A DNA stretch of 64,000 bases from Acidihalobacter prosperus (GCF_000754095.2 NZ_JQSG02000001.1:186001-250000), one strand, 5' to 3'; positions 45,755 to 54,970 are shown, numbered from the stretch's first letter. Notes: generated from the letters alone by a model not told the origin. Numbers and translations are program-made.

Positions 45755-46258
45755 TCAGCGCGGCAGCCGTGCCGCCGCGATCAGATGTCTCGACCAGAAA
45801 CGGCTGTCGAGACGGGCGATGCTGACACGGTCCCCGGTGGCGGGCGCATGGATGAAGCGACCACGGCCGATGTAGACGCCGTCGTGCGTGGGCGGGCCGG
45901 GGTGGAAGCGGAAGAACAGGATGTCGCCGGGCCGCAGGCGGTCGAGGGGCACGCGGCGCAGCTGCCGGTATTGCTCGCGGACTGTGCGCGGCACGCCGCG
46001 ATAGCCGGCATGCCGGCTGGCCCAGTAGATCAGGCCGCTGCAGTCGAAGCCGGTGTGCGGGCTGGCGCCGCCGTAGCGATAAGGGGTACCGACGACGCCG
46101 TGGAGCAGCCGAATGAGATGCTGCCGGTCGCTCTGGCCCGCGGTTACGGGTTCCGCCGGCCGGTATTGCGGTGCGTGCGGGTAGGGCGTGGCGCAGCCGC
46201 CCAGCAGGAGCGCGGACGCGAGCGTCAGCAGGGCGGTCGACGGGGCGCGTCGTGTCAC
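45755..46258 (-). CDS. NlpC/P60 family lipoprotein
   Basis: 167 residues. A lipobox LLGGC puts the lipidated Cys at 22. The catalytic triad of a cysteine peptidase is Cys73 (FDCSGL), His125 (THDGVYIG) and His137 (FIHAP). Such enzymes cut peptide bonds in peptidoglycan stems, as E. coli Spr/MepS does. It is a single gene, 60 bp from the kinase-fusion gene upstream and about 100 bp from the sensory operon. Confidence 0.9.
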   Translation of the reverse strand: MTRRAPSTALLTLASALLLGGCATPYPHAPQYRPAEPVTAGQSDRQHLIRLLHGVVGTPYRYGGASPHTGFDCSGLIYWASRHAGYRGVPRTVREQYRQLRRVPLDRLRPGDILFFRFHPGPPTHDGVYIGRGRFIHAPATGDRVSIARLDSRFWSRHLIAAARLPR

Positions 46259-46318
46259 GGGCGGTCCGGCAATGGGTACAGGCTCAGTCTAGCAGCCGGC
46301 CCCGCCCTCGTGTCGGGC

Positions 46319-47869
46319 CTACAGGTCGAGGCGCGCGCGCAACGCCGCCGTCGGCAGGGGTTCGCGTCCGTCGACCTTTAGGCAGGGTTCGTCGGATTCG
46401 ACCGCCTCGGCATGGGCAGTCTGCCAGTCGAGGATGTCCGCAGTGGCTTCGGATGCGTCGCCCTGACGTCGCTGCAGGCGTTCCTTGAGCTGATCTTCGG
46501 GCGCCTGCACATCGAGGATGGCAAACCCCAGTTCTCGTGCCGCGGCCAGTTCGGCGAAGCGTCTGCGGTGCCTGCGAGCAAGAAAACTCGCATCCACCAC
46601 CACCGGGAAGCCGCCGTCGATGGCTGCTTCGGCGCGCGCCTGCAGGGCGTCGTAGGTCCGCTCGGTGGCATCCTCGGCGTACAGCCCGGTGCCGATGCCG
46701 GAACCGCTGCGGGCCTCGGCCGGCAGTCCATGCAGGCGCTTGCGCTCGACATCGGAACGCAGCCGGATCATGCCGAGGCTCTCGACGGCCTCGGTGCTCA
46801 GCGTGGTTTTGCCGGCGCCGGCAAAACCACGGGTGATCAGCAGCGCGCGTCGCGCGGCGGTGGTGTAGTGCTCGGCCAGGTCCGCATAGCGCTGGTAGGC
46901 CGCGAGCACCTCCTCGCGTTCCGCGTCGGCAAGACCCGTCTGGCCCAGGCGGATGCTGGCCACCTTGGCGCGCACCATCGCGCGATAGGTCTGATAAAAG
47001 CGCATCAGGCGCAGCGCCTGATGGTCGCCGCTCAGTTCGACCCAGGCATTGAGCGCGCGGTGCGCAAGCGCGGCCGCCCCGCGACTCTCCAGGTCCATGA
47101 CGAAGAAGGCGATTTCGTTGGCGACGTCGATCCAGCGGAAGTCGTCGTTGAATTCGATGCCGTCGAAGATGGCGATATCGCCGTCCACGACCGCCATGTT
47201 GCCGAGGTGCATGTCGCCGTGGCATTCGCGGATATGCCCCGCAGCGCGGCGCTCGGCCAGAAGCGGTGCGAGGCGGTCGTATTCGGCGCGGGTCCAGTCT
47301 TCCAGTCGCCGCAGCTGCTGGCGGCGGGCCGGCTGGTCGATCAGGGGATGCAGCTGGTCGAAGTTCTGCTGCATGGGCGCGAATACCGCCTCGGGCGTGC
47401 CGAGCTGGCTGGCGGGGTCGACCGTCGCGGCCTGGGCATGGAAGGCCGCGATGCGCGCGATCAGGCTATCGATGTGCGCGGCGCTGAGTTCGCCGCGTGC
47501 GAGCAGGCGATCGAGCTGCTGCTCCGGGTCGAACTGACGCATGCGCACCATGTATTCGATGGCCTCGCCGTTGCCGCCGACCTTCGGCACCGAGTGGTTG
47601 CCCGTCACGGCCACGGTGTCGAGGTACAGATTCGGCGCCAGTCGACGGTTGAGTCGGATCTCCTCCGCGCAGAAATGGCGGCGTCGTTCGAGGGTGGAAA
47701 AGTCGAGAAAGCCCATGTCGAGCGGCTTTTTGAGCTTGTAGGCGTATTCGCCGGTCAGCAACACGGCGGAGATATGGGTTTCGATGACGCGGATATCCGA
47801 CACCTGATGCGGGTAGGCGGCGGGGTTTTGTAATCCCTTGAGCAGCTTGCTGAAATCGGATGTATCCAC
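46319..47869 (-). CDS. Fusion of aminoglycoside-phosphotransferase-like and P-loop kinase domains
   Basis: 516 residues. The N-terminal 330 residues are an APH-fold kinase (CHGDMHLGNM catalytic loop and FDGIEFND metal site). The C-terminal part, from about 345, is an AAA_33/zeta-like P-loop kinase (GFAGAGKTTLS, LRSDVERK). This pairing is widespread in proteobacteria, usually unlinked to resistance; its small-molecule substrate is not known. The start is GTG at 47869. It is divergent from mrcB. Confidence 0.85.
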   Translation of the reverse strand: MDTSDFSKLLKGLQNPAAYPHQVSDIRVIETHISAVLLTGEYAYKLKKPLDMGFLDFSTLERRRHFCAEEIRLNRRLAPNLYLDTVAVTGNHSVPKVGGNGEAIEYMVRMRQFDPEQQLDRLLARGELSAAHIDSLIARIAAFHAQAATVDPASQLGTPEAVFAPMQQNFDQLHPLIDQPARRQQLRRLEDWTRAEYDRLAPLLAERRAAGHIRECHGDMHLGNMAVVDGDIAIFDGIEFNDDFRWIDVANEIAFFVMDLESRGAAALAHRALNAWVELSGDHQALRLMRFYQTYRAMVRAKVASIRLGQTGLADAEREEVLAAYQRYADLAEHYTTAARRALLITRGFAGAGKTTLSTEAVESLGMIRLRSDVERKRLHGLPAEARSGSGIGTGLYAEDATERTYDALQARAEAAIDGGFPVVVDASFLARRHRRRFAELAAARELGFAILDVQAPEDQLKERLQRRQGDASEATADILDWQTAHAEAVESDEPCLKVDGREPLPTAALRARLDL

Positions 47870-47880
47870 GGCTGGCCTGC

Positions 47881-47909
47881 TTGTGATATCGAGGACACCG
47901 AAGGATAAT
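47881..47909 (+). promoter_or_regulatory. Sigma-70 promoter for mrcB
   Basis: TTGTGA (47881-47886), a 17-bp spacer and GATAAT (47904-47909) form a good pair about 48 bases before the mrcB ATG. An inverted repeat CGAAGG-N11-CCTTCG (47899-47921) spans the -10 box and could be an operator. Confidence 0.6.
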
Positions 47910-47956
47910 GAAAAGCCTTCGCGGCCACAAATCCCCGCGTCTTACAGCCCGCTTCG

Positions 47957-50281
47957 ATGGCCAAATCCTCACGCCGCCCCGCCAGGCGCTCCAGTTCCCG
48001 CGCAGCATGCAAACCGATCCGCCGACGACGCGGGTGGCTGGGTCTGCTGGCGGTTTTGCTGATGCTGGGCGCGGGCTACGTCGCCTACCTCAATCACGTC
48101 ATCGTCAGCCAGTTCGAGGACAAGCGCTTCGAACTTCCCGCACGCGTGTACGCGAGCCCGGTGCAGCTCTACGCCGGCCGGCGCATGTCGCCGCAGGATC
48201 TCGCGCAGGCCCTGGCCCTGCTGCATTACACGGCGCGGCCCGGCGCACCGGCTGCGGACTCCTACCAGCGCATTGCCGACGGCTATCTGTTGCATACGCA
48301 CGGGTTCGATTCGCCCGACGGCAACGAGCCGTCACGGCAGCTGCGCGTGCGCTTTGCCGGGGGACGCATTACCGCATTGGAGGACGCCGCCAGTGGGCAG
48401 CCGGTGGCGCTGGCACGTCTTGCGCCGCTGCTGATCGCCAAGATCTACCCGCGTAGTCACGAGGATCGCATCCTGGTGCGCATGAACGACATGCCGGCGC
48501 TGCTGCCGAAGGCGCTGGTGGCCGTGGAGGATCGCCGTTTCTACGAGCATCACGGCGTCGATCCGGTCGCCATCGGGCGCGCCCTGGTGGCGGACATCCG
48601 CGCGCGGCGCTTCGTGCAGGGCGGCAGCACGCTGACTCAACAGCTGGTCAAGAATTTCTTCCTCAGCAACCAGCGCAGCCTGTGGCGCAAGTTCAACGAA
48701 GCCATCATGGCGGTGCTGCTGGAGACCCATTACGGCAAGGCGGAAATCCTCGAAACCTACCTTAACGAGGTCTATCTCGGCCAGCAGGGCAGCCGTGCCA
48801 TACATGGCGTGGGACTGGCCAGCGAGTTCTATTTCGATCGCCCGGTACAGTCGCTCGATATCGCGCAGGTCGCGTTGCTGGTCGCGATGGTGCGCGGTCC
48901 GGCTTACTACGATCCCCGTCGCCATCCCCAGCGTGCGCTCAAGCGGCGCAATCTGGTGCTGACGGAAATGACCGAAGCCGGCTTGATCACCGCCGCGCAG
49001 GCACGTGCCGCGCAGGCCAGCCCGCTGGGCGTGAGAGCGGAGCCGGTTTCCGGCATCACGCCGTTTCCCGCCTTTCTCGATCTGGTTGAGGCGCAGCTTG
49101 CGCGCGATTACCGTCCCGAGGATCTGCGCACCGAAGGCCTGCTGATCTACACCACGCTGCGCCCGCTGGTGCAATTGCGCGCGCAGCAGGCGGTGCGCGA
49201 CGGCTTGCGCCGGCTCGAACGTGCGCATGACATGCGCACGGATACGCTGGAGGCCGCCGCAGTGGTGACCTCGGTCGCCGATGGCGAGGTGCTGGCGCTG
49301 ATCGGTGGCCGCCGCGACATCGCCGGTTTCAACCGCGCGCTCGATTCGCGCCGCTCCATCGGCTCCTTGTTCAAGCCGGCGCTTTATCTGGCTGCGCTGG
49401 CGCAGCCGCAGCGTTTCACGCTAGCCACGCTGCTCGACGACAGCCCGTTGACCGTGAACTACGGCAACGGCCAGCAATGGTCGCCGGTCAACTACGACCG
49501 GCAATATCACGGCAAGGTCACCGTGATGGACGCGCTGGTCCATTCCTACAACGTGCCGAGCGTGCGCCTCGGCCTGTCCGTGGGGTTGGAGCAGGTGATC
49601 GACACGGCACATCAGCTCGGTATCGCCCAGCCCATCGACGCCTATCCATCGTCGCTGCTGGGTTCCGCCGCCGTACCGCCGATCCAGATGGCGCAGATGT
49701 ACCAGACCATTGCCGCCGGCGGTTATCGGGCGCCGTTGCGCGCGATCCAGGCGGTGGTCAAGCCGCGCGGCGAAAAGCTCCAGCGCTATCCGTTGCAGAT
49801 CGAGCGCGTCGCCGACGGCAAGGCGGATTACCTCCTCACTGCGGCGTTGCACGAGGTGACGCGCAGGGGCACGGCGGCCTCGCTGCAGACCTTGCTGCCG
49901 GGCATCGAGGTCGCCGGCAAGACCGGCACCACCAACGACCTGCGCGACAGCTGGTTTGCCGGTTTCGGCGGTCGGGAAGTGGCCGTCGTGTGGGTGGGGC
50001 GCGACGACAACCGGCCTACCGGTCTGACCGGCTCGACCGGCGCGTTGCCCTTGTGGGCGGGTATCATGGGCGCCATCCATGCCTCCCCGCTGCAGATGAG
50101 TCAGCCAGAGGATGTCGTCTGGCAGACCATCGACCCTGCCAGTGGGCAGCGGCTTGCTGAAACCTGCCCGGGTGCCGAATGGATGCCCTTCGTCAAGGGC
50201 AGCGTTCCGAGCGGTGAGGCCGAATGCAAGGCCGGCGCGTTGCGTCAGGCCATCGAGTGGTTCAAGGGACTCATGCAATGA
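47957..50281 (+). CDS. mrcB: Penicillin-binding protein 1B
   Basis: 774-residue bifunctional peptidoglycan synthase. A basic cytoplasmic tail, one transmembrane helix (about 28-47), a UB2H domain (about 60-150), a GT51 glycosyltransferase with catalytic Glu191 in VEDRRFYEHHG, and a transpeptidase with Ser470-x-x-Lys473, SYN at 530-532 and KTG at 655-657. The UB2H domain marks PBP1b rather than PBP1a. Its last four bases overlap the start of a TPR lipoprotein that is probably its activator. The ribosome site before the ATG is poor. Confidence 0.96.
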   Translation: MAKSSRRPARRSSSRAACKPIRRRRGWLGLLAVLLMLGAGYVAYLNHVIVSQFEDKRFELPARVYASPVQLYAGRRMSPQDLAQALALLHYTARPGAPAADSYQRIADGYLLHTHGFDSPDGNEPSRQLRVRFAGGRITALEDAASGQPVALARLAPLLIAKIYPRSHEDRILVRMNDMPALLPKALVAVEDRRFYEHHGVDPVAIGRALVADIRARRFVQGGSTLTQQLVKNFFLSNQRSLWRKFNEAIMAVLLETHYGKAEILETYLNEVYLGQQGSRAIHGVGLASEFYFDRPVQSLDIAQVALLVAMVRGPAYYDPRRHPQRALKRRNLVLTEMTEAGLITAAQARAAQASPLGVRAEPVSGITPFPAFLDLVEAQLARDYRPEDLRTEGLLIYTTLRPLVQLRAQQAVRDGLRRLERAHDMRTDTLEAAAVVTSVADGEVLALIGGRRDIAGFNRALDSRRSIGSLFKPALYLAALAQPQRFTLATLLDDSPLTVNYGNGQQWSPVNYDRQYHGKVTVMDALVHSYNVPSVRLGLSVGLEQVIDTAHQLGIAQPIDAYPSSLLGSAAVPPIQMAQMYQTIAAGGYRAPLRAIQAVVKPRGEKLQRYPLQIERVADGKADYLLTAALHEVTRRGTAASLQTLLPGIEVAGKTGTTNDLRDSWFAGFGGREVAVVWVGRDDNRPTGLTGSTGALPLWAGIMGAIHASPLQMSQPEDVVWQTIDPASGQRLAETCPGAEWMPFVKGSVPSGEAECKAGALRQAIEWFKGLMQ

Positions 50282-50763
50282 GAAAAATCATCCTCGCGAC
50301 GGCGTTGGCAGCAGTGACGATATTGGGCGGTTGCGCCACGTTGCCGCCGGGCGCGGGCCAGCCGCCACAGGCAAAGATCGAGCATCGCCCGCCCGGCGGC
50401 CTGCGCGCGCAGCCGGCGCCCGCCGTACCGGCCTCGCTGCCGCCGGCGGCGCTTGCGCTGGCGCATGACGCCGATCTTGCCGCCGGCCGGCGCGACTGGG
50501 GGGCGGCCGCGCGCGACCTGGAGCGTGCGCTCAACATCGCCCCGCGCAGTGCATTGCTCTGGCAACGGCTTGCCGCCGTGCGCTATAGCCAGGGGCGCTA
50601 TCGACAGGTCGAAACACTGGCGCACAAATCAAATGCGCTGGCCGGTGGTGACCGTGCGATCCGGCGCATCAACTGGCGCATGATCGCGGCAGCACGTGCA
50701 GCGTTGGGCGATCGGCGCGGTGCCGAGGAGGCGATGCGTCATGCCGACGCCCTCAAGCCCTGA
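50278..50763 (+). CDS. lpoP: TPR lipoprotein, LpoP-like activator of PBP1b
   Basis: 161 residues. Signal peptide with lipobox LGGC (lipidated Cys19), a Pro/Ala-rich linker (about 25-62), and two to three TPR helices (about 64-155). In Pseudomonas, LpoP is a TPR outer-membrane lipoprotein encoded next to mrcB that stimulates PBP1b; position, length and layout agree here. The ATG overlaps the mrcB stop (ATGA). The symbol rests on context and domain layout, not on an alignment. Confidence 0.72.
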   Translation: MRKIILATALAAVTILGGCATLPPGAGQPPQAKIEHRPPGGLRAQPAPAVPASLPPAALALAHDADLAAGRRDWGAAARDLERALNIAPRSALLWQRLAAVRYSQGRYRQVETLAHKSNALAGGDRAIRRINWRMIAAARAALGDRRGAEEAMRHADALKP

Positions 50764-52714
50764 ACCGCTCGTGGAGGCTCGGTCGCCAAAACCCCTGAGC
50801 GTCCGGATCGGCGCCCTCTTCGAGGCGGACGGGGCCCTGGCCGAGGCACTGCCGGGTTTCGTGTCGCGCCCGCAACAGCGCACGATGGCCGAAGCGGTGG
50901 CTGCGGCGTTGACCGATAACGACACGCTGGTGGTCGAGGCCGGCACCGGGGTCGGCAAAACCCTGGGCTATCTCTTGCCGGCGGTGGCCGGTGGCGGCAA
51001 GGTCATCGTATCGACCGGTACCAAGACCCTCCAGGACCAGCTTTTCCGCAAGGATCTGCCGGTCGTGCGCGACGTGCTCAAGCGCGACATCGATGCCTGT
51101 CTGCTCAAGGGGCGCGCGAACTATCTGTGCCTATATCGCCTCAAACAGTATGTCGATTTCAGCGCAGGACAAGGTCATGCGGACGCCGCCGACGTTCAGC
51201 GCATCCAATCTTGGTCGCGGCGCACGCGCGACGGCGACATCGCCGAACTGGCCAGCGTGCCGGAAGGTGCGCCGGTTTGGTCCCGGGTGACCTCGACCGC
51301 CGACAACTGCCTCGGGCAGGAGTGTCCGGATTACGCCGACTGCCATGTCGTTCAGGCACGTCGGCGGGCGCAAGAGGCCGACGTGGTGGTGATCAATCAC
51401 CACCTGTTCTGTGCCGATCTCGCGCTCAAGGAAGAGGGCGTGGGCGAAATCCTGCCCAGCGCCAATGCCTTCATACTCGACGAGGCACACCAGCTGCCGG
51501 AGATCGCGACCCAGTTTTTCGGTCAGAGCGTCGGCAGCCGCCAGCTGTCGGAACTGGCGCGCGACAGCGTCGCCGCGCAGTTGACCGAAGCTTCCGATCA
51601 GCCCGAACTGCGCGAGCGCGCGCAAACGCTCGAGTATGCGATACGCGGTCTGCGCGCGCTGATGGGCACCGAAGGTCAGCGCGGTGGTTGGGACGAGGCC
51701 ATGGAGGCCAAAGCCGGCAGCGCGCTGACCGTCCTGAGCGATGCCCTGGATGCGCTGCGTGCCGGATTGGAGCAGATGGCGGAGCGCGGCAAGGCGCTGC
51801 AGGCGCTGGCCAGACGGGCGCAGGGCCTGCGCGAACGGCTGGATCTGTTTCTCGCCCCCGACGAGGCGGTGATTCGCTGGTACGAAACCTATCAGCGCAG
51901 TTTCGCGCTCAACCTCACCCCGCTGGACATTGCGGGCACCTTCGCCAAGCATAAGGCGCGCTATCCGGCCGCCTGGATCTTCACGTCGGCCACGCTGGCC
52001 GTCGGCGCGAATTTCACGCACTTCTGCGCTCAGCTCGGGTTGGGCCAAGCGAACACGCTGCTGCTCGGCAGCCCCTATGATTTCGCGCGACAGGCCTGCA
52101 TTTATCGCCCGGCAGGATTGCCGGCACCGAATGCGCCACACTACACGGAAGCCGTGGTGCGCGCCGTGCGGCCGGTGATCGAGGCGAATCCGGGCGGCAC
52201 CTTCATGCTGTTCACCAGCCATCGCGCCCTGCAGATCGCGGCCGGGCTGCTGCACGATCTCGACGACCGTCCGCTGCTGGTACAGGGCAGCGCATCGCGC
52301 CGCGAACTGATCGAGCGTTTCCGCGAAGCCGGCAACGCGGTGCTGCTGGGCGCGCAGAGCTTCTGGGAAGGCGTCGACGTTCAGGGCAAAGCCCTGTCCT
52401 GCGTGGTGCTGGATCGCCTGCCGTTTGCCGCGCCGGACGATCCTCTGCTCAAGGCGCGCGCGGAGGCGATCACCGCGCGTGGCGGCAATCCCTTCCGCGA
52501 TCAGCATCTGCCGCGTGCGGTGATCGCCTTCAAGCAGGGCATCGGTCGTCTGATCCGCGACAGCCAGGACCGCGGCGTGCTCGTGCTGTGCGATCCTCGG
52601 CTGGGCCAGATGAGTTACGGGCGCATCTTCCTCGACAGCCTGCCGTCAGCGCCGACGGTGCGCCAAATCGAGGCGGTGCGGGATTTTTTCGCTGCGGAGG
52701 AGGGGCAAGGATGA
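50741..52714 (+). CDS. yoaA: DinG/YoaA family iron-sulfur DNA helicase
   Basis: 657-residue XPD-type superfamily 2 helicase. Walker A GTGVGKT is at 68-74, the iron-sulfur cysteines are Cys130, 190, 195 and 201, and the DEAH box is at 247-250; motif VI is QGIGRLIR. It acts in repair of blocked replication forks. YoaA rather than DinG is suggested by the adjacent tsaB, the same pairing as in E. coli. The ATG at 50741 follows GAGGAG and overlaps the lipoprotein end by 23 bases. Confidence 0.9.
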   Translation: MPTPSSPEPLVEARSPKPLSVRIGALFEADGALAEALPGFVSRPQQRTMAEAVAAALTDNDTLVVEAGTGVGKTLGYLLPAVAGGGKVIVSTGTKTLQDQLFRKDLPVVRDVLKRDIDACLLKGRANYLCLYRLKQYVDFSAGQGHADAADVQRIQSWSRRTRDGDIAELASVPEGAPVWSRVTSTADNCLGQECPDYADCHVVQARRRAQEADVVVINHHLFCADLALKEEGVGEILPSANAFILDEAHQLPEIATQFFGQSVGSRQLSELARDSVAAQLTEASDQPELRERAQTLEYAIRGLRALMGTEGQRGGWDEAMEAKAGSALTVLSDALDALRAGLEQMAERGKALQALARRAQGLRERLDLFLAPDEAVIRWYETYQRSFALNLTPLDIAGTFAKHKARYPAAWIFTSATLAVGANFTHFCAQLGLGQANTLLLGSPYDFARQACIYRPAGLPAPNAPHYTEAVVRAVRPVIEANPGGTFMLFTSHRALQIAAGLLHDLDDRPLLVQGSASRRELIERFREAGNAVLLGAQSFWEGVDVQGKALSCVVLDRLPFAAPDDPLLKARAEAITARGGNPFRDQHLPRAVIAFKQGIGRLIRDSQDRGVLVLCDPRLGQMSYGRIFLDSLPSAPTVRQIEAVRDFFAAEEGQG

Positions 52715-53391
52715 AATTGCTGGCCATCGAGACGGCCACCGAGGCCTGTTCCGTCGCATTGGGCGTGAACGGTGAAGTGATCGAGCGTCACCAGGTGGCG
52801 CCGCGCGAGCACACGCAGCTGGTGTTGCCCATGGTCGCTGAACTGCTGGCGGAGGCCGGCATCGCCTTGGGCGAGCTCGATGCGCTGGTGCTGGGACGCG
52901 GCCCCGGTGCCTTCACGGGCCTGCGTATCGCGGCCGGCGTGGTGCAGGGACTGGCCTTCTCGGTCGATCGTCCGGTGGTGTCGGTGTCGACCCTGGCGAT
53001 GTTGGCGCAGTCCGCCATCGAAGCGGGCCACCCGGCCGTGATCGCGGCTCTGGACGCGCGTATGGGCGAGGTTTACTGGGGGGCTTACCGCGCCGACGGC
53101 GCAGGGTTGGCCGCGACGGAGGAGCGTGAATCCGTATCCCCGCCAGCCGAGGTGCAGCCGCCCGATGATGAGCCCTGGACCGGTGTCGGTCCGGGGTTCG
53201 CGGTCTACGCGGAGGTGCTCGGCAATCTGAACGGGCTGACGGTATTCGATGACGCCGTACTGCCGCGCGCGCGCCATGCGCTGCCGCTGGCCGCGCGCGA
53301 TCTCGCCGCCGGGCTGGCGGTGCCGGCCGAACAGGCACAGCCTGTCTACCTGCGCAACCGCGTGGCGCAGACGCTGGCGGAGCGAGGCTAA
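52711..53391 (+). CDS. tsaB: tRNA t6A biosynthesis protein TsaB
   Basis: 226-residue ASKHA-fold protein (YeaZ) that pairs with TsaD and TsaE to add threonylcarbamoyl to A37 of ANN-reading tRNAs. The N-terminus LAIETATEACSVAL and GRGPGAFTGLRIA near residue 67 are diagnostic. The ATG overlaps the helicase stop (ATGA). Its stop overlaps the convergent ACT gene stop within CTAA. Confidence 0.95.
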   Translation: MKLLAIETATEACSVALGVNGEVIERHQVAPREHTQLVLPMVAELLAEAGIALGELDALVLGRGPGAFTGLRIAAGVVQGLAFSVDRPVVSVSTLAMLAQSAIEAGHPAVIAALDARMGEVYWGAYRADGAGLAATEERESVSPPAEVQPPDDEPWTGVGPGFAVYAEVLGNLNGLTVFDDAVLPRARHALPLAARDLAAGLAVPAEQAQPVYLRNRVAQTLAERG

Positions 53392-53837
53392 AGCGCGATC
53401 AGGGCGCGCCCGGCGCTGTGCAGCAGGCCGCTGCGCCGCAGTTCGCTCAGACATTCCTCCACCGCATGCAGCGGCCCGATGAGCAGGTAGCCGCCTTTGC
53501 TGTCGAGCGCGTGCACGTCGACGTTGCCAGGGCAGCGGGGTCGTGCACCGCCGGCCAGGCGCACGGTGGTGCTGGCGCGCAGCGCGGGTTCATCGTGCCT
53601 CATGAGGGTGATTTTGCGTACCGATTCCAGGCGGCCAAGGTGTCGTAGCAGGAGCTGTGCCTTGCGTTCGGCGGCGGCGAAACCCAGCAGTATCTCCGCC
53701 TCGCCCTGACGTTCGGTCTCGCTGTTTTGCACCAGGCGCAGCGAGACCGCCCAATACGCGCACACCGCGCTGATGCGGGCCAGCACGCCGGTCCGGTCCT
53801 CGACCCGTATGCGCAATACCCAGCGGATCGCATTCAT
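53388..53837 (-). CDS. ACT domain protein
   Basis: 149 residues. The first 75 form an ACT domain (VLRIRVEDRTGVLARISAVCA ... LVQNSETE), as used for amino-acid sensing in RelA/SpoT and IlvN. The second half (about 85-149) has two strand-like segments and no recognised domain. The ATG at 53837 overlaps the stop of the dehydrogenase gene by four bases, so the two are cotranslated. It may be a small-molecule-sensing partner of that enzyme; this is inference. Confidence 0.7.
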   Translation of the reverse strand: MNAIRWVLRIRVEDRTGVLARISAVCAYWAVSLRLVQNSETERQGEAEILLGFAAAERKAQLLLRHLGRLESVRKITLMRHDEPALRASTTVRLAGGARPRCPGNVDVHALDSKGGYLLIGPLHAVEECLSELRRSGLLHSAGRALIAL

Positions 53838-54892
53838 GCTGCCGCCTCCCATTCGCGCAGCTTGTCGCCCACGCTGCGTCCGACCGCGCAAAGCTGCGCG
53901 TGCTCATGCGCATCCAGTGGTACGGGATGCACCGATGCCCAGCCCTGATGGCCGACGAGCACCGGTACGCCGAGTACCGTGTCGATCTCCAGCCATTCGC
54001 CTTCGAGCGCCACCTGGGCGGCCATTACCGCCTGATGGCCGGAGAGCATCACGCGCAACATGTCGACGGTGGCGTTGGCGGTCGCGACGGCGGTCTTGGC
54101 GCCGGAGTAGTGGGTGGCGAAGGGGGCGAGTCCGACCCGCAGATCGGCGGGCAGAGTGCCGACGTGGCGAAACGCCTCGGCCAGATCGTCGCGTTCGATC
54201 AGTTCGCGTACCCGTCGTGTCTCGGCCGCCAGCGCCTCGGCATAATGCGCCGAATCCAGGCCTCGGCGCAGCCGCTTCTTCAGCTGGCGGGTCTCTTCTG
54301 CATCGAAACCATGCAGTCGCAGCGCGGACCATGCCGGCACCAGGCCACTGCCGTGCTCGCCGAGCATATAGGCCTCGACGCGCTGACGGGTCAGCCCCAG
54401 CTCGCCTGCGATTTCGCGGCGGAAGCGCAGGGTGTCCTGGTAGGCGCCCATGCCGAAGACGCGGTGACGCCCCAGATGCCGGGCGAATACGGCAACCCCG
54501 AGTTCGACCGGGTTGCTGACCATGAGCACCAGCTCGTGACCGTGGCCATGTTGCGCGATCGCGCGCGCATAGCTCTCGAACAGCGGCAGATTGGCCTGTG
54601 CGAGTGCATCGCGAGTCATCGGGGCGTGCGAGTCCGTCGGCAGCGTGACACCCGCTGCGAACACGATGAGTTCGGCGGCGATGTCATTCGGCGACAGCGT
54701 GATGTCGAGCTCGGGCGCGGCTTCGAAAAAGGCGTCCCGAATGTCGGCGACCATGCCGCGCAGACGGGCCTCCGCGGATCGGCGACCGACCAATTGGATG
54801 CGGTCCATTGGTCCTGCCAGACCTTTGAGGATCAGTTGCGTCACCACATGATGACCGGTCAGGCCAGTGGCGCCGATGACGGCGATATTCAT
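53834..54892 (-). CDS. Malate/lactate dehydrogenase-family protein, archaeal MDH-like
   Basis: 352 residues. Rossmann loop GATGLTG at 7-13, SNP at 126-128, and catalytic His180 in LGEHGSG place it in the LDH/MDH family. After the second strand it has VGRR (35-38) instead of an acidic residue, which suggests NADP, and the stretch IQLVGRRSAEARLRGMVADI recalls the NADP-dependent MDH of Methanocaldococcus. In the substrate loop the second Arg is kept (R94 in PMTR), but the first, which selects malate, is absent (GVTLPTDSHA). The substrate is therefore open. It overlaps the ACT gene. Confidence 0.75.
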   Translation of the reverse strand: MNIAVIGATGLTGHHVVTQLILKGLAGPMDRIQLVGRRSAEARLRGMVADIRDAFFEAAPELDITLSPNDIAAELIVFAAGVTLPTDSHAPMTRDALAQANLPLFESYARAIAQHGHGHELVLMVSNPVELGVAVFARHLGRHRVFGMGAYQDTLRFRREIAGELGLTRQRVEAYMLGEHGSGLVPAWSALRLHGFDAEETRQLKKRLRRGLDSAHYAEALAAETRRVRELIERDDLAEAFRHVGTLPADLRVGLAPFATHYSGAKTAVATANATVDMLRVMLSGHQAVMAAQVALEGEWLEIDTVLGVPVLVGHQGWASVHPVPLDAHEHAQLCAVGRSVGDKLREWEAAA

Positions 54893-54903
54893 GAGCGTCC
54901 CCC

Positions 54904-54920
54904 TAGCGAAAGCTTCGCTA
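54904..54920 (-). promoter_or_regulatory. Perfect inverted repeat before the dehydrogenase ribosome site
   Basis: TAGCGAA-AGC-TTCGCTA is a 7-bp perfect inverted repeat. On the minus strand it ends just before the AGGGGG ribosome site of the dehydrogenase gene and overlaps a TATAGC box. It could be an operator or an mRNA hairpin that gates translation. Confidence 0.5.
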
Positions 54921-54970
54921 TAGCAATTAGCGGACCATCGGGGATGCCGTGTTGCAGGGCGTGCGCGCTC

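Noticed and set aside
50224-50277. Longer start for the LpoP-like protein
   Set aside because: It would add 18 residues in front of a normal lipoprotein signal peptide and destroy its export; the ATG overlapping the mrcB stop is better.
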